Assembly (NCBI RefSeq): GCF_965363235.1 | Contig: NC_134845.1 | Location: 32,598,154 to 32,662,153, forward strand | Direction of reading: 5' to 3' | Length of the DNA: 64,000 nucleotides | DNA from: Mytilus galloprovincialis | Lineage: Eukaryota > Mollusca > Bivalvia > Mytilida > Mytilidae | Shown: positions 12,101 through 22,582 of the stretch, one piece after another | Numbering within the stretch: the stretch's first letter is position 1 | Layout of the letters: the number at the start of each line of letters is the position of its first letter | Notes under the pieces: model-generated | The model's database searches: none | Told to the model about the DNA's origin: nothing | The model's input: only the letters and a program-made list of their open reading frames with translations | Translations under genes and position numbers: made by a program

Positions 12101-15100
12101 ATAGTTAAAAAGGAACAAAAAAAAAATGAACAGTTTGAATTTAATGATATTTATTTCAGCGATATCGTTAATACATCTTCTTTTATTTAATAACAATTTA
12201 AATCAAAATTTGTATCCGGTAATGTAATATTCACTTTATAAACTGTGTCAGCGGTAAACAGTTAACTACTTATAAAACTCCTTTTCTAAAATATGCTGTA
12301 CCGAAAATAGCAATGCCCTTATTCGTCGCGGTCATCGACCGATACAGAACATTTTGTCACTCTTCGTGATAATAAGTCACATCTATCTTTAAACCTCCTG
12401 ATAATTGTTTTCAGGGAATTGCCTTAATTTTGAATGGTATTGTGTTGAAATATATGGGTTCCGCCATCGTTAGTGGCGTCGAAGATGTAATTTGGCATTG
12501 TTCAATTGTGACGTTATATTTACTCTTTTCTCCAGATCTGCCCTAGATTTGGAGAAAACAAAAATCTGCCATAGATTTGACTTCTTTGGCGTTTGTCATA
12601 TATTAGGAATCTGCCATAGATTTGGAACCCGCCATAGATTTGAGTTCTACATATATATAGCGGTTTTTATCGAACACAATCGTAGGTTTAAACGTTGTTT
12701 TCAATTTAGACTTGTTTATAATTATTTCGTTTGGGCTTGTATTATATTTTCCCTCCGGCTTATATAACCCTTCATCCTTTTTTCGACTCTTTACAATTCA
12801 AGAGTCTATACTAAGTTCAGATAAATTATATGGCCTTCCAAATACTTTTCAATCCCTAACATCACTGAAGAGACATTATTTGTCGAAATCCGGATGAGGT
12901 GTTCAAATTTTAGCACCTCATGTTCTCATGTTTGTGATTTACCATCTTTGCTGTAAGTGTATTGTTGACTGTTTGGTATTAAATTGATATAAAGATCCAT
13001 TTTGTTAAAGCGTGTTATCAATTTGTTTAATTGCTTTTTTAACATTTCATTCTATAAATTTATTTCATGCATTTTGTAAAATGCCTTTCAATTTTTCCAG
13101 GCATTTTGTAAAATGCCTAGAAAAATTAGTCATTATGTATAATGACTGAATGTTGCAGGCATTTTAGAAATTGCCTAAAGTTTTCAGGCATTTTACAAAA
13201 TGCTTGTAACATATATATATATAGATACAAGTACGTCTGAACCAGTGACAACGCTAAAACAGATTTATCCATCGGATCGCCAGCAGTATTGGTGATACAC
13301 GGCTGTTTACGTTCTGTTTCTCTAATACTATTGAAATGTATCCCTTTCCGAACCCATTGTATAAAAAAAATTAATCAACGTGTGGTTGCCGGTGATCTCA
13401 ACAGATAATTGGATGATTTTAAGGGTCATGACCTTTTTAGCTAACTGGATGAATCAAAATATGCTATGACAGGTGTTAATGAAATTGACAACTTCGTGCA
13501 ATGTGAAAGGCACTCGAAGGGGATTTTCGGTTAACAAAAAAAAAAGAAAATGTATTTTTTAATCATTAGAGAAACAGATTCTCACATAATTACTCGTGGA
13601 TTATCGGATTTATCCAATCTCGATAGTTAAATCCGATAATCCACTCGTATCAATGTTAGAATCTATATATATACAACTCGTCTAAAAATCAGCCCAACAA
13701 TGTTAGATCTGTAAAGGAGTAGGTTCAGTAAGACCCCTTTTTGGCCCCAAAATATAGCAGTTTTACAAAATTGTTAAAATGTAAACCTTTAGTTATTTAT
13801 TGGACAGTAGAATGCTTCTGCTACATAAATATGGGCTGTTTTTGACAATACAATGCACATATATCCGGTACTAGCACCATTAAGTCATGCTAAATTACTG
13901 AAATCCTCATAATTCTACCATTTTAGTTAAATTTTAGATGGTTTTCGTGTTCATCCTTAATATTGAAATATAAGTTGTATTTTATGATAATACATAACAT
14001 ATATAAAGGTTGAGGATGAACACGGATGCGGCCACTTTCATTTTTACCAAAAACCAGCTGAAAAGTGGCATTTTTCGGCATATTATGTAGATTTTTCATA
14101 TTTGAGCATGAATCGGATCGTTTTTAATGACTAAATCTGTTAAAATCTTTCACATTAACTAATTAATTCAAATAAAATAGACACTTGAGTGTTTAAAAAG
14201 TGGTCAAAATCTTTCGTTAGATGAACCTGAAATTTGAGGCCAAAATCGGTCCTTACCGGACCTACTCCTTTGCTTTCGCCATTTTTTTGTTCTTTGCAAT
14301 TTTTTTTTGTTCTTCGCCTGTCGAAATTTGAACTCATGCTACTGACACGTCATGCTACCAAATCGCCTACACTGTAACTGACGCGCTAGACTACTCGACC
14401 ACATTGTTTTCATTAGTTCGAATCCCGGCGAGGGGAGAAAAAAAATGGCGAATGCAAATTTACAGATTCAACATTGTTGGGCTGATGTTAAGACTATATA
14501 CTCATGATTATGTCTTTTTTTTATATCCGGTTATATGATCGTCGGTAGTCTTCGAATGGCAGTCATCTGGATGGTTAATGATATGGCGTCTAGAATAAGA
14601 TACATATAAAATACTGATCTATATTGTGATTTGTTTATATTTAGACTGATTGTAATTTGGATATACATTTAAGTAGTAGTATGCTATCAATCAAATACGA
14701 TAATTGGAGTAAAATCAGTGAACAAGAATTTGACAAAATGGCCCTTTTAATGAAAATTTTTGACAAATATTCGAGAAGTTACATTTTTTCTCTCAAAAAC
14801 TATGATAAATTATTAGAAAATGCATATAGGTAGTAGTCACCTATAGAAGATATATTTCAATTTACTTAGTCCATATACATTCAATATTTGTGTAATGTTA
14901 CACACGTGTTGCTCTATACCTTTAGGAAATTTGCTGTTTTTATCTTGTAGTTAAGGTAATAACAGAGACATGATTTTGATATAAAGAGTGTCTTTCAAAG
15001 TACTCGCATTTGCAGATCCAAATTAAACAAAATAAAATAGTACATATATATATTTAAAGTGTTGCTTTTAAATAAACGAATATATAAAAATATTTAAAAT

Positions 15101-17796
15101 ATACAAATGTAGATTATAAAAAAATAGAAAGGCAATGAAAAAAGATTTGTTTTGCCGAATATATACACAATTTATTGAAAGGGAGAGTCACATTACGAAT
15201 GGTAAATAATAGACATAATTTGTTGAGCTGGATTTCTGAGTCTAATGCACATGCTATGTTTTTTTTTCGTTTCAGAAATTATTCACGAGAGTGGTTAATT
15301 ACAGGACAAATTCTGAACTACACTATCACGATAGAATTTATAGCATGTGTCCTAGAGACGGCTAATAATAAAGGAGTTTGTATAGACGATAACATATTTG
15401 TTTATGATGGTATGTAATAGTTTTTTTCCTGACTTGACGGCCATTCATTGTTTTTTTGTACCTAAAATTGTTGGAATGCTTAACACAACCTAACACATTG
15501 ATCTTCAAATGAAGACTGAACGATAATGTCTCCGGCTTTGCGAAGAATGAAAAGAAAGTTTTTTAATCAATTTATCTATTATTAGACAATCTGATTTGAT
15601 ACCACAGGAATAGATTATCATAGCAATATTAGGCAAAATCATATGACTTATTTGTTCTTTAGTACTCATCAACCTCGTACTTTATTTGTTTTGATTAAAA
15701 CAATCTTTTTTTATTCAAGCGTACCTGATGAGTTTTTTTGTAAGATTTGTGAAATTATATGCCTCAATCGAAAAATTTAACAGCTTGAATGATTTTAAGC
15801 TGAATTGAACAAAAGCTTTATACTGACAATTTCCCTTGCGAATAGAATTATTTTGGTTTGGAACATTATTGACGAGAAACAAATTTCAAAATGAATATAT
15901 GGTATACCACCAATTTGGTATAATGTATTGATATGTAAAATATTGAATGTACATGTGCTACTGAACATTAAAAAAGGATGTTGATTAACTTCTATTGCCT
16001 CTAATTGATCACAAAATATTTAGTCCTATACAATTTGAATATCAAACTGTTATTTGATCAAAAGTGTCCAAAATAATTTATGTGCACTAAGTACAAATTT
16101 CTTGTGATTCATATCTTCATGTTCATATAGATCGTAGAGTAGCATCTGCCGGGCGTCCAATGCATTTTTCTTGTTTTATTTAAAAGGTAAAAATGAAAGC
16201 ACAACTCTACTTAAAGAGACTTGCTGTGGACTTGGTGACCCAGTCCCGTTCACAGTGCAGAGTACATACGGCGATATGTTTGTTCTTTTTCAAACTGATA
16301 ACACAGTCGCAAGGGAAGGTTTTCGTATAAGTTATATACTGGAGGGAGCACCAACGACAACTGCACGTGTCATCATAAGTAAACCATCTAGTTTCACAGT
16401 TCAAACTTAACCTTTACATAGTTATAAAGAATAAATTTCCACACTTTTATATAACTTTTAAAATCATTTATGAATCATGTGTTGATCTCAACGTTAGTGT
16501 GATAGTGTCTTCTAAATCACATCATTAAAAGTAGCTATTTGCTGACGAAATATTCATATTAACCTGATGTAAGGCAACGCAAATAATTGTATTTTATTTT
16601 TATTGTAATATTATTCGTCCTATCGTGTGTAAGATTACTTTTAAGTATTTCCAAGACAGTATTTTTATTTTCAAAATCAGTGATACCTTCCAAGTATCAA
16701 AAAACAGAAAATAATATTCACAGAAAGATGTTTTTGGAGTATGCAAAACATATTCTGATGTACGAAGAAAAAATGGACTGTTTGAATATTTAAAGTGAAA
16801 ATAAATAAATTAGGAAACAAGTGTCATCAAATTGATTGCTTGATTTATTGTTTTGCTTCATATCATACTTGTTACGTAAAATTAAAGTGAATAACTGTCA
16901 TATCAGTTGACACTAATTATACGATTTTTCAATATTGACTTTTTTCGAATTAAAAGGGTTTCATACATCCGCTTTAAAAAAGGGAAGTAAGCTTCAAATA
17001 TTGACATACAGATATTTACAGTTACAGTTATCAATACTGTCGATGCTTTGCACAAGGTCATTATTTATTAGAGTGGTTATGACGTCTTTACCCATTCGAT
17101 GTGTACTAATTGATACTTTCTTATTTTCATTCATAAAAATGTAAAAAAATAAGAACAGATTTTATTAGTAGGAAAGAGCTTCAATCATCAGATCGACACG
17201 AAACACTTATACAAAATACACAATACATAAAGACCCAATATAGGTGTACTCAAAGTTACTGAGAGCATAGACAAAGCCAACTATGCACCATTATGTTTTC
17301 TCTGACTTGTAAACTAAAACGCACAGATACCAAAAACAAGTGTAAAAAATTAAAAACATGAGAAAAACATGACCTTGTGCAAAAATATAGATATCGACAT
17401 ACCATAATGCAGGACAATAAGTGATCATAAAAACATCGAAATTCAGTATGAATATGGTCAAATGTAACACGATAAATCATCAATAATATCAGGAGCTTTT
17501 ACAAATATTAAATATATGTTGATAATTACGTGTAAAGGTGCATTTCTAACTCAACTACTATTACTAATACGGCTTTCTGATGGAACGTAGCTTCATCTTA
17601 CAAGATTTCATATTTGTATTTTTCAGGCACAAACCACGATATAGAAGACAATAAACTGCCAATGTATATTGCTGTTGGATGTGGCATGCTTGTAGCTTTA
17701 ATCATACTAATTATTTCTGCTGTCTGTTATTATAAAAGGAACACAACCAGTGGTGATAATACTCAATACTATGAAAATTATGAAATAAAAACCTAA
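9112..17796 (+). CDS. CUB gene A: single-pass membrane protein with one CUB domain (5 exons, 218 aa)
   Basis: Exons: 9112-9169, 11419-11521, 15276-15409, 16187-16378, 17627-17796. All introns are GT..AG with end phases 1, 2, 1, 1, and the total is 657 nt, an intact frame of 218 residues. An in-frame ATG at 9088 is possible, but 9112 aligns with the starts of genes B, C and D. Exon 1 is a signal peptide (TAVICLTVFTVMI core). Exons 2-4 form a CUB domain: 'YPEG/NYSREWLITG', 'ITIEFIACVLE', 'CIDDNIFVYDG', 'LLKETCCG', 'VLFQTD', 'EGFRISYIL'. The usual first CUB cysteine before W-x-I is missing. A short Thr-rich stalk (EGAPTTTA) follows. Exon 5 gives one membrane helix (about YIAVGCGMLVALIILIISAV), a basic stop (YYKR) and a 22-residue cytoplasmic tail ending YYENYEIKT. 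N-glycosylation sequons include NYS, NYT and NES. Intron retention after exon 4 would stop at 16410 and give a soluble form of 172 residues. Ligand unknown; a surface recognition role is inferred. Confidence 0.85.
9335..9440 (+). repeat. Dispersed mussel repeat fragment in CUB A intron 1
   Basis: The blocks 'agaatagaaatggcgaatga' and 'caaccccgaccaaagagca' match a related copy at about 47731-47790. Just upstream is a C10/A9 run (9239-9259). Non-coding. Confidence 0.55.
9514..9521 (+). repeat. Target-site duplication, left copy
   Basis: ATATGCAT immediately outside the left inverted repeat; identical to 10789-10796 on the other side of the element. Confidence 0.8.
9522..10788. mobile_element. 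Non-autonomous DNA transposon with long terminal inverted repeats and 8-bp target duplication
   Basis: Both ends read GTTGTGTACAAGTTATCATT inward, and similarity of the two arms runs for about 180-215 bp (left 9522 to about 9737, right about 10604 to 10788). The element is flanked by identical 8-bp direct repeats ATATGCAT at 9514-9521 and 10789-10796. The arms carry four (left) and three (right) copies of a near-palindrome TGTACAAATTRTAATTTGTA, probably binding sites for a transposase. The 0.87-kb centre has no transposase-like frame; the 93-residue frame at 9820-10101 shows no domain. It lies in intron 1 of CUB gene A. An 8-bp duplication fits hAT-like or P-like elements, but the termini are not typical of hAT, so the superfamily is open. 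Confidence 0.85.
10789..10796 (+). repeat. Target-site duplication, right copy
   Basis: ATATGCAT immediately outside the right inverted repeat, matching 9514-9521. Confidence 0.8.
11040..11165 (-). repeat. Dispersed mussel repeat, reverse copy
   Basis: On the minus strand it contains 'ttagccatggcgttgtcagt', also present with small changes in the plus-strand repeat at 58435-58660 ('ttagccatggcattgtctgt') and more weakly near 43400-43460. Non-coding. Confidence 0.6.
11228..11400 (-). repeat. Dispersed repeat with 'attaccttagctg' block, reverse orientation
   Basis: Contains 'ttaccttagctgaatttggc' and a decayed 'gagcttcaccgataagactt' block, matching the family seen in the same orientation at 36300-36950 and forward at 22160-22350 and 62290-62890. 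It abuts exon 2 of CUB gene A. Confidence 0.65.
11620..12650. mobile_element. Second palindrome-array DNA transposon with inverted ends
   Basis: The left end reads GTAGGACTCAAATCTATGG and the right end, reverse-complemented, GTAGAACTCAAATCTATGG. The arms stay similar for about 55 bp through 'cagattccta'. ATATATAT flanks both ends (11612-11619 and 12651-12658), compatible with an 8-bp target duplication, though the sequence is simple. Each arm is built from repeats of the interrupted palindrome AAATCT-ATGGC-AGATTT (about six left, four right). The centre is AT-rich, with no transposase frame. It lies in intron 2 of CUB gene A. Confidence 0.75.
13060..13206. repeat. Cluster of 20-bp palindromes, possibly one end of a third related element
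   Basis: Contains AGGCATTTTGTAAAATGCCT and close relatives at about 13068, 13100, 13159 and 13186, plus the variant AGTCATTATGTATAATGACT at about 13129. The cluster ends in 'cttgtaac' followed by ATATATATAT, so read inward the end would be GTTACAAGCATTTTG. No matching opposite end was found, so it may be a solo or truncated terminus. Confidence 0.5.
13598..13646. repeat. Inverted repeat (hairpin) of about 17-bp arms
   Basis: 'gtggattatcggattta' and 'taaatccgataatccac' flank a loop of about 15 nt. Just upstream, 'aatcattagagaaacagatt' (about 13561) recurs at about 60126, so this is probably part of a dispersed element. Confidence 0.65.
13690..14492. mobile_element. Nested inverted-repeat elements in CUB A intron 2
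   Basis: An outer pair, 'atcagcccaacaatgtt' near 13690 and its reverse complement near 14470, encloses an inner pair, 'aaaggagtaggttcagtaag' at 13715 and 'cttaccggacctactccttt' ending at 14271. A third, internal pair (cgtgttcatcctt near 13948, aggatgaacacgg near 14011) makes a hairpin. The inner unit is about 0.55 kb with no coding potential. Class cannot be assigned. Confidence 0.6.
14310..14435. repeat. tRNA-derived (SINE-like) segment
   Basis: The plus strand has a canonical pol III B-box/T-arm, 'agttcgaatcccggcgaggg' (14415-14434), after 'gacgcgctagactactcgac'. The minus strand across 14403-14325 also has an A-box-like TGGTCGAGTAGTC and a B-box-like GAGTTCAAATTTC. A-rich stretches flank it on both strands. 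The sequence does not fold into a complete tRNA that I could verify, so I call it tRNA-derived and not a tRNA gene. Confidence 0.45.
15590..15790 (-). repeat. Diverged dispersed repeat in CUB A intron 3
   Basis: Shows 'ggaatagattatcatagcaa' and a 'gtacctgatgagtttttt' block in the order and orientation of the family at 36720-36880, with many changes. Confidence 0.45.
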
Positions 17797-17849
17797 AAGA
17801 CTCTAATCAACAAAATTCGGAAAAAGTGATGAATTGGCAACATTGAACT

Positions 17850-17855
17850 ATTAAA
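17850..17855 (+). terminator. Possible polyadenylation signal of CUB gene A
   Basis: ATTAAA 54 nt after the stop codon; a run with two overlapping AATAAA hexamers follows at 17981-17990. Either could be used. Confidence 0.35.
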
Positions 17856-17990
17856 TGCATGATTAGCCATCTTAATTCGATTTTAGTACAGTATAGGTTA
17901 TATATCAGATCTTTGATATACATTAATTGAATGAAAAATAAGTGAGGTATGCATCATCGAACTAGCAGTTATACAACATAAATAAATAAA

Positions 17991-20049
17991 AGCACGTAGG
18001 GGTAAGCGAACAGTGTACGACGATGTTTTTGTGTCAAGCTGTAAATTACCTTTATTCCTAGCCTTGAAACTTTGGAATAATTTATAAAATGAAGTTTTGA
18101 ATAATATAAAACCATAATAAGCCGTTTTCCTATAGCTACTAATATTTTTGGTGTTGTATACTAGTAATTTATTGATGTTTTTCCTCAAAACTGTGTTCTT
18201 CTTTCTATTATTACTGTGTTATAAAGTTATTTGATAAAGGTTATCCATTTAACGTTTCTTAATCCACTTTACTATATGATGAGTGCAACTAGACTAGTTT
18301 AACACAACCACATATAGATGAGCCTTTCCAATGTTTAAAACATTGTCATTGGTGTTCTACGATAACGTTTCTACCTTTGACGAAATGAGTGTTGATGGCG
18401 GAATTTGATATTTAACGCTATTGAGCTACAAATGATTTAGATCGTTAAATATGGTGAATACACTTGTCTATATATATTCAAGTGAAAGTAAGATAATAAA
18501 AATACCGAATTTCGTAGGAAATATGAAAATGGAGAGTCCAACCTCAACTGGCATAATAAAAAAAACAACCTAATCACCTCAACCGAATAGATACCTACTA
18601 TTATTTTCCTGACTTGGTTCATATTATCCAGTCGTTATGATTCTAAATATTCATATAGTAGTAATATACAAAATGTACTGCATTTCTCATTGATATGATG
18701 GCAAAATCTTTTAAACACTTTGTTTGGGGAGTCCAAGAAAGACCTTTTGACAGTGTAAATGATTCCCAAAAATCTCTTATTACTGTATGTGTGTGTTAAA
18801 AACAATTACGCACTCATTAATTTATAAAATTTTAATAAATGTTTCTGTTACTGAAATAATCTCCTTTTGATAGTACATGTAAATGCTAGTTCATTTACAT
18901 GTATTCCATAAGCTTATAACATTGACTTGACACAAGTAAAACTCCTTTTTGAAGTCATTTGCGTACACAGTACATACAATGATGTATATTCCACCACAAT
19001 ACTTGAACGAACATGTTTTTGTTATACAAATATCAATGGCATTGAGAATACAACTAAGAAAAAGAAGAAGAAAAAGCACACGGACTATGAGGACGGTGGG
19101 CGGTGGTACATCTTTACGCAAATATGACGTTTTATAAAAAAAGATGTTCGGTTATGCCTGGAGGAAATATATTTGTCAAGTTAAATGTCAAAATAGTTTC
19201 AAATTGTAGGAGAACCAATCATATTAAACCGCGACATATGTTTTACCAGTAATTCAAAAACTAATTTAAAGCGCCTCACTTTTGCATACAACACGCCTCT
19301 TCGCTAATAATTTTATATATAAATAAACCAAGAAGAAAAATACAGCAAAAATACAACACTACAAGACAAATTTAAAAACATAGAGTCCATGAATACTGAT
19401 AAAATCCATAGCTATCATTCGACGAAACAATTTAAAAACAACTGACATATTTCTAACTTGAATAGAAAAGAAGCATTCAATTCTGTAGCAAAATCGAGCT
19501 TTACGCTGTTTCTATCTTCAAGCAAATATATAATTTATTAAACTATGGTTATGTAATTGAAAATAATAATAAAAAAAAACCACACATGATCAACATATTT
19601 TATTACCATGTCCTTCAACTCTTTATAAATTATAAGGAGAAAACAGATGCTTGTTTCCATGTAAATAATTCTACAAGTAGGAGAAAACATTGCTAGACAT
19701 ATTCAGTTTATATTTACTCGTGTGTTAAGTAGGCTCACATAACAAAACTAGTTCCTCGTCTTAATCAAGATTTTACAAAATTTAATATACACAAAGAAAA
19801 AAGTTAACCATCCCCTGATGTATTACATTATAGTTTAAACCAAAAATATCAATTTAAATATAAATATTGATTTTAACCTATGTTCCTTTGAAAGATGTGA
19901 CCATACAGGTGTGACAGGTCATTGAGATATCGATGTATAATGCACGCGAACCATGTCTTCCATGCAAATTACAAAATGCAGTTTTCCCGCGCTTCAAATT
20001 TGAGTATTTAACTCCGAGGAGTTGAAAATTATATTCCCACTCTGGGAAC
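17991..20049. other. Intergenic DNA between CUB gene A and the lysozyme gene
   Basis: AT-rich. The open frames on both strands at 18891-19137 overlap an A/G-rich run and have no domain. No exon of the CUB or lysozyme families was recognised. Confidence 0.4.
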
Positions 20050-20200
20050 ATGGTACGAAGACTAATATCGGAGTTTCAAAGATGGGAGATTATCTGCATG
20101 CGGTCATCAGGGTTATCTTATAAAGCTATTGGACGTCAGATGGGTTTCCATTATGCTAAAGGCAACTGGCTTATGCGGCAACTCAATCTATTCATTAAAT
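20050..20200 (+). pseudogene. Tc1/mariner-type transposase fragment (N-terminal helix-turn-helix)
   Basis: The translation starts MVRRLISEFQRWEII and continues with 'SGLSYKAIGRQMGFH', which matches the first DNA-binding helix-turn-helix found at the start of Tc1-like transposases. After about 37 residues the frame drifts into unrelated sequence, and no DDE/DDD catalytic part follows. This is a dead 5' scrap; no terminal repeats were found. Confidence 0.65.
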
Positions 20201-20749
20201 TATATTTTTTTTGCAATTTGTTGTGTTTTTCCTTAAGGTAATGTAATGTTATGTCCAAACAGGCTGCATTACTATTGCTGCCACCAATTGTACCGGGATC
20301 CCATGACCCTTATCTTAATATTGGTTAATTCGAAATAACGCAGGAGTGCTTTACTTTTTTCTTTAGTTATACTACACTATACCTGAAAGATTCATTGATG
20401 ATGTTTGATTGTTTGATACCAATTAACAATCAATTTATCAAGCTCAATCGATTATATTTTACACACAAACAGTGAAATAATAGTGTCTTGTTCATTATAA
20501 TGAATCAAAAGTTTTATATGATTTTCTGGAAGTATTTTAAGATATATTTAAAACCACGATGTCACCATTGATACTCATAAACAAAATAATTTATGTAGCT
20601 TAGACACTCGAATAGAAAGAGATGCCACATACAAACTAGCTAATTATATGGGAGTCAGTTGTGTTTGCTAAAATGATTATCAACTGTGGCCTTTTGAAAT
20701 TCTAGATATCAAACTGATAAAGAAAATGTCGAACGATATTTTTCAATTA

Positions 20750-20875
20750 ACATAGAAATTGTTTTCAAATTGTTATCAATTGTACCAGGCTTTCAATTTA
20801 TTACGACAGACTAATCAGTGACGCTCAAATCAAAATAGTTATAAAGCCAAACCAGTACAAAATGTGTTTTAGGTA
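20750..20875 (+). repeat. Dispersed repeat, decayed copy
   Basis: Contains 'ctaatcagtgacgctcaaat' and 'ataaagccaaaccagtacaa', aligned with the better copy at 22160-22350. Confidence 0.6.
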
Positions 20876-21323
20876 AGAAGTCTTTTTGCCGTTCGTATGA
20901 CTAGAGAGAATAAATGTCATCAAACATTAATCAAGTTGAAAGTTTATTTCAAATTGCAGAAAAATGATGTGAGGCGATATTCTTTCAGTATGTCATAATT
21001 TAGTCGCCTTAAACAATTTTAATTTTAACAGACTTTCCCTCTAACACTTTATTAAGAAATGATATATCAAATGCATGCAAATGATACTTTTGTAACATCA
21101 GCTGCATTCTCAAGGTCTTTCCTGAATCCAAGATGATGACACTGTATAGACTTCCCTGTCAAATTATGTAAATGTCAAAGTTTAAACAATTGCTCAAATA
21201 ACCATATATAGAAGGCAACATGGGAAAAAAACACCACTTTAGAAATTATACAAATCATTGGATCTTTGTATTTCAAATTTTTCATTACCTTTTTTGGACA
21301 TATACTTTAACAGATGACAACAC

Positions 21324-21377
21324 TATAAAACATGCACAAGTCCTTTAGCCGGTATCAAGGAATCTACAGTTTCAAAG
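21324..21377 (+). promoter_or_regulatory. Candidate TATA box and 5' untranslated exon of the lysozyme gene
   Basis: TATAAAA at 21324-21330 is followed by a short stretch ending in a near-consensus 5' splice site (ttcaaag|gtgagt, exon end 21377). A second possible untranslated exon ends at about 22102 (gcttcag|gtaagc). Both precede the acceptor just before the lysozyme ATG. Promoter use is inferred from position. Confidence 0.35.
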
Positions 21378-22154
21378 GTGAGTGTTTGAATTTAAAAGCG
21401 AAATGTTTATACAAGTAACATTATTTAAATGTGCTGATTACAGTAGATAATGTTTTTTTTTTTAACAAACTGCACTACAAAAAGTAAAAAGAAAAAAAAA
21501 AGGAAAAAAAAAGCCTTAACTTAAATGCCTTGATCTCATACGTAGGCAATACTATCTCGTTTGACGCATACTAAAGTTAGACATGCATGTTTAATATGAA
21601 TGAAACATACATATTGAACACGATTTTGTCAATAACTCAGAAAATAATGATTGAATGCATTCACAGGTACATATGATATCGGCAGTACTCACCTATTAAT
21701 GGACTTTTGCATGATTATTACTGTTAAAATATAAAACATCATGCATGCTGGCTTAAAACTTAATTATATAAGACGCAATAAAACATTTTAATTTATTTTC
21801 AAATAAAACTTAGAGACAGAAAAATTAAAAATTGACACAATTGAGTATTAAAAAATTACATGAAGTGAAAATTAATATATTATTTGCATTACCCCATTTT
21901 TACTTACTAGTTGTTATTCGAATAATATTTTCTTATTAACCTTCTAATTTGTTCAATTTGGAAACATTTAGTAATTTAGAGTTTTTAATGTTACCGCCTA
22001 GAATCATTTATTGTTTTTTGTTGTTGTATCCAAAGGTATTTAAACACTTCTCAACAGTTTGGCAGTAATTTGGTTGGAATAGGAAAATAAAGATAGCTTC
22101 AGGTAAGCAAATGTATCTTTAAAAAAATAGTTAAATAGCGAAGTTTCATATAGT

Positions 22155-22350
22155 TATCAAAGGTACCAGGATTATAACTTAGTACGCCAGACGCGCGTTT
22201 CGTCCACATAAGACTCATTAGTGACGATCATATCAATATATTTATAAAGCCAGACAAGTACAAAGTTGAAGAGCATTGAAGATCCAAAATTCCAAAAAGT
22301 TGTGCCAAATACGGCTTAGGTAATCTATGCCTGGGATAAGAATGTTTTTC
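22155..22350 (+). repeat. Dispersed repeat, well-preserved copy
   Basis: Starts 'ggtaccaggattataactta', then 'cgccagacgcgcgtttcgtc', 'agtgacgatcatatcaa', 'gaagagcattgaagatcc' and 'caaatacggcttaggtaatc'. Members recur at 35810-35890 and 36300-36950 (reverse) and at 48135-48260 and 62290-62890 (forward). Confidence 0.75.
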
Positions 22351-22582
22351 TATCACTTTCATCTATCAAGTCTAAATATATATACGCGCGCATAATTGAC
22401 GTTTGGAATTGGTAACGCTTTATGCAATTATGTTATATTGTAAAAATTCATGTAGCAAAAAACAGATGATAAACAACAATAAGTTAGGACAACAGCTTTA
22501 ACGGTTTGATTGTTTTGTTTTTCATCAAATTGCAATACTCAATTGATTTCATTGCCTGATGCTCAATTTTGTTTGTTTCAGG

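Noticed and set aside
14310-14435. A functional tRNA gene
   Set aside because: Pol III boxes are present, but I could not form a full cloverleaf; treated as a tRNA-derived repeat.
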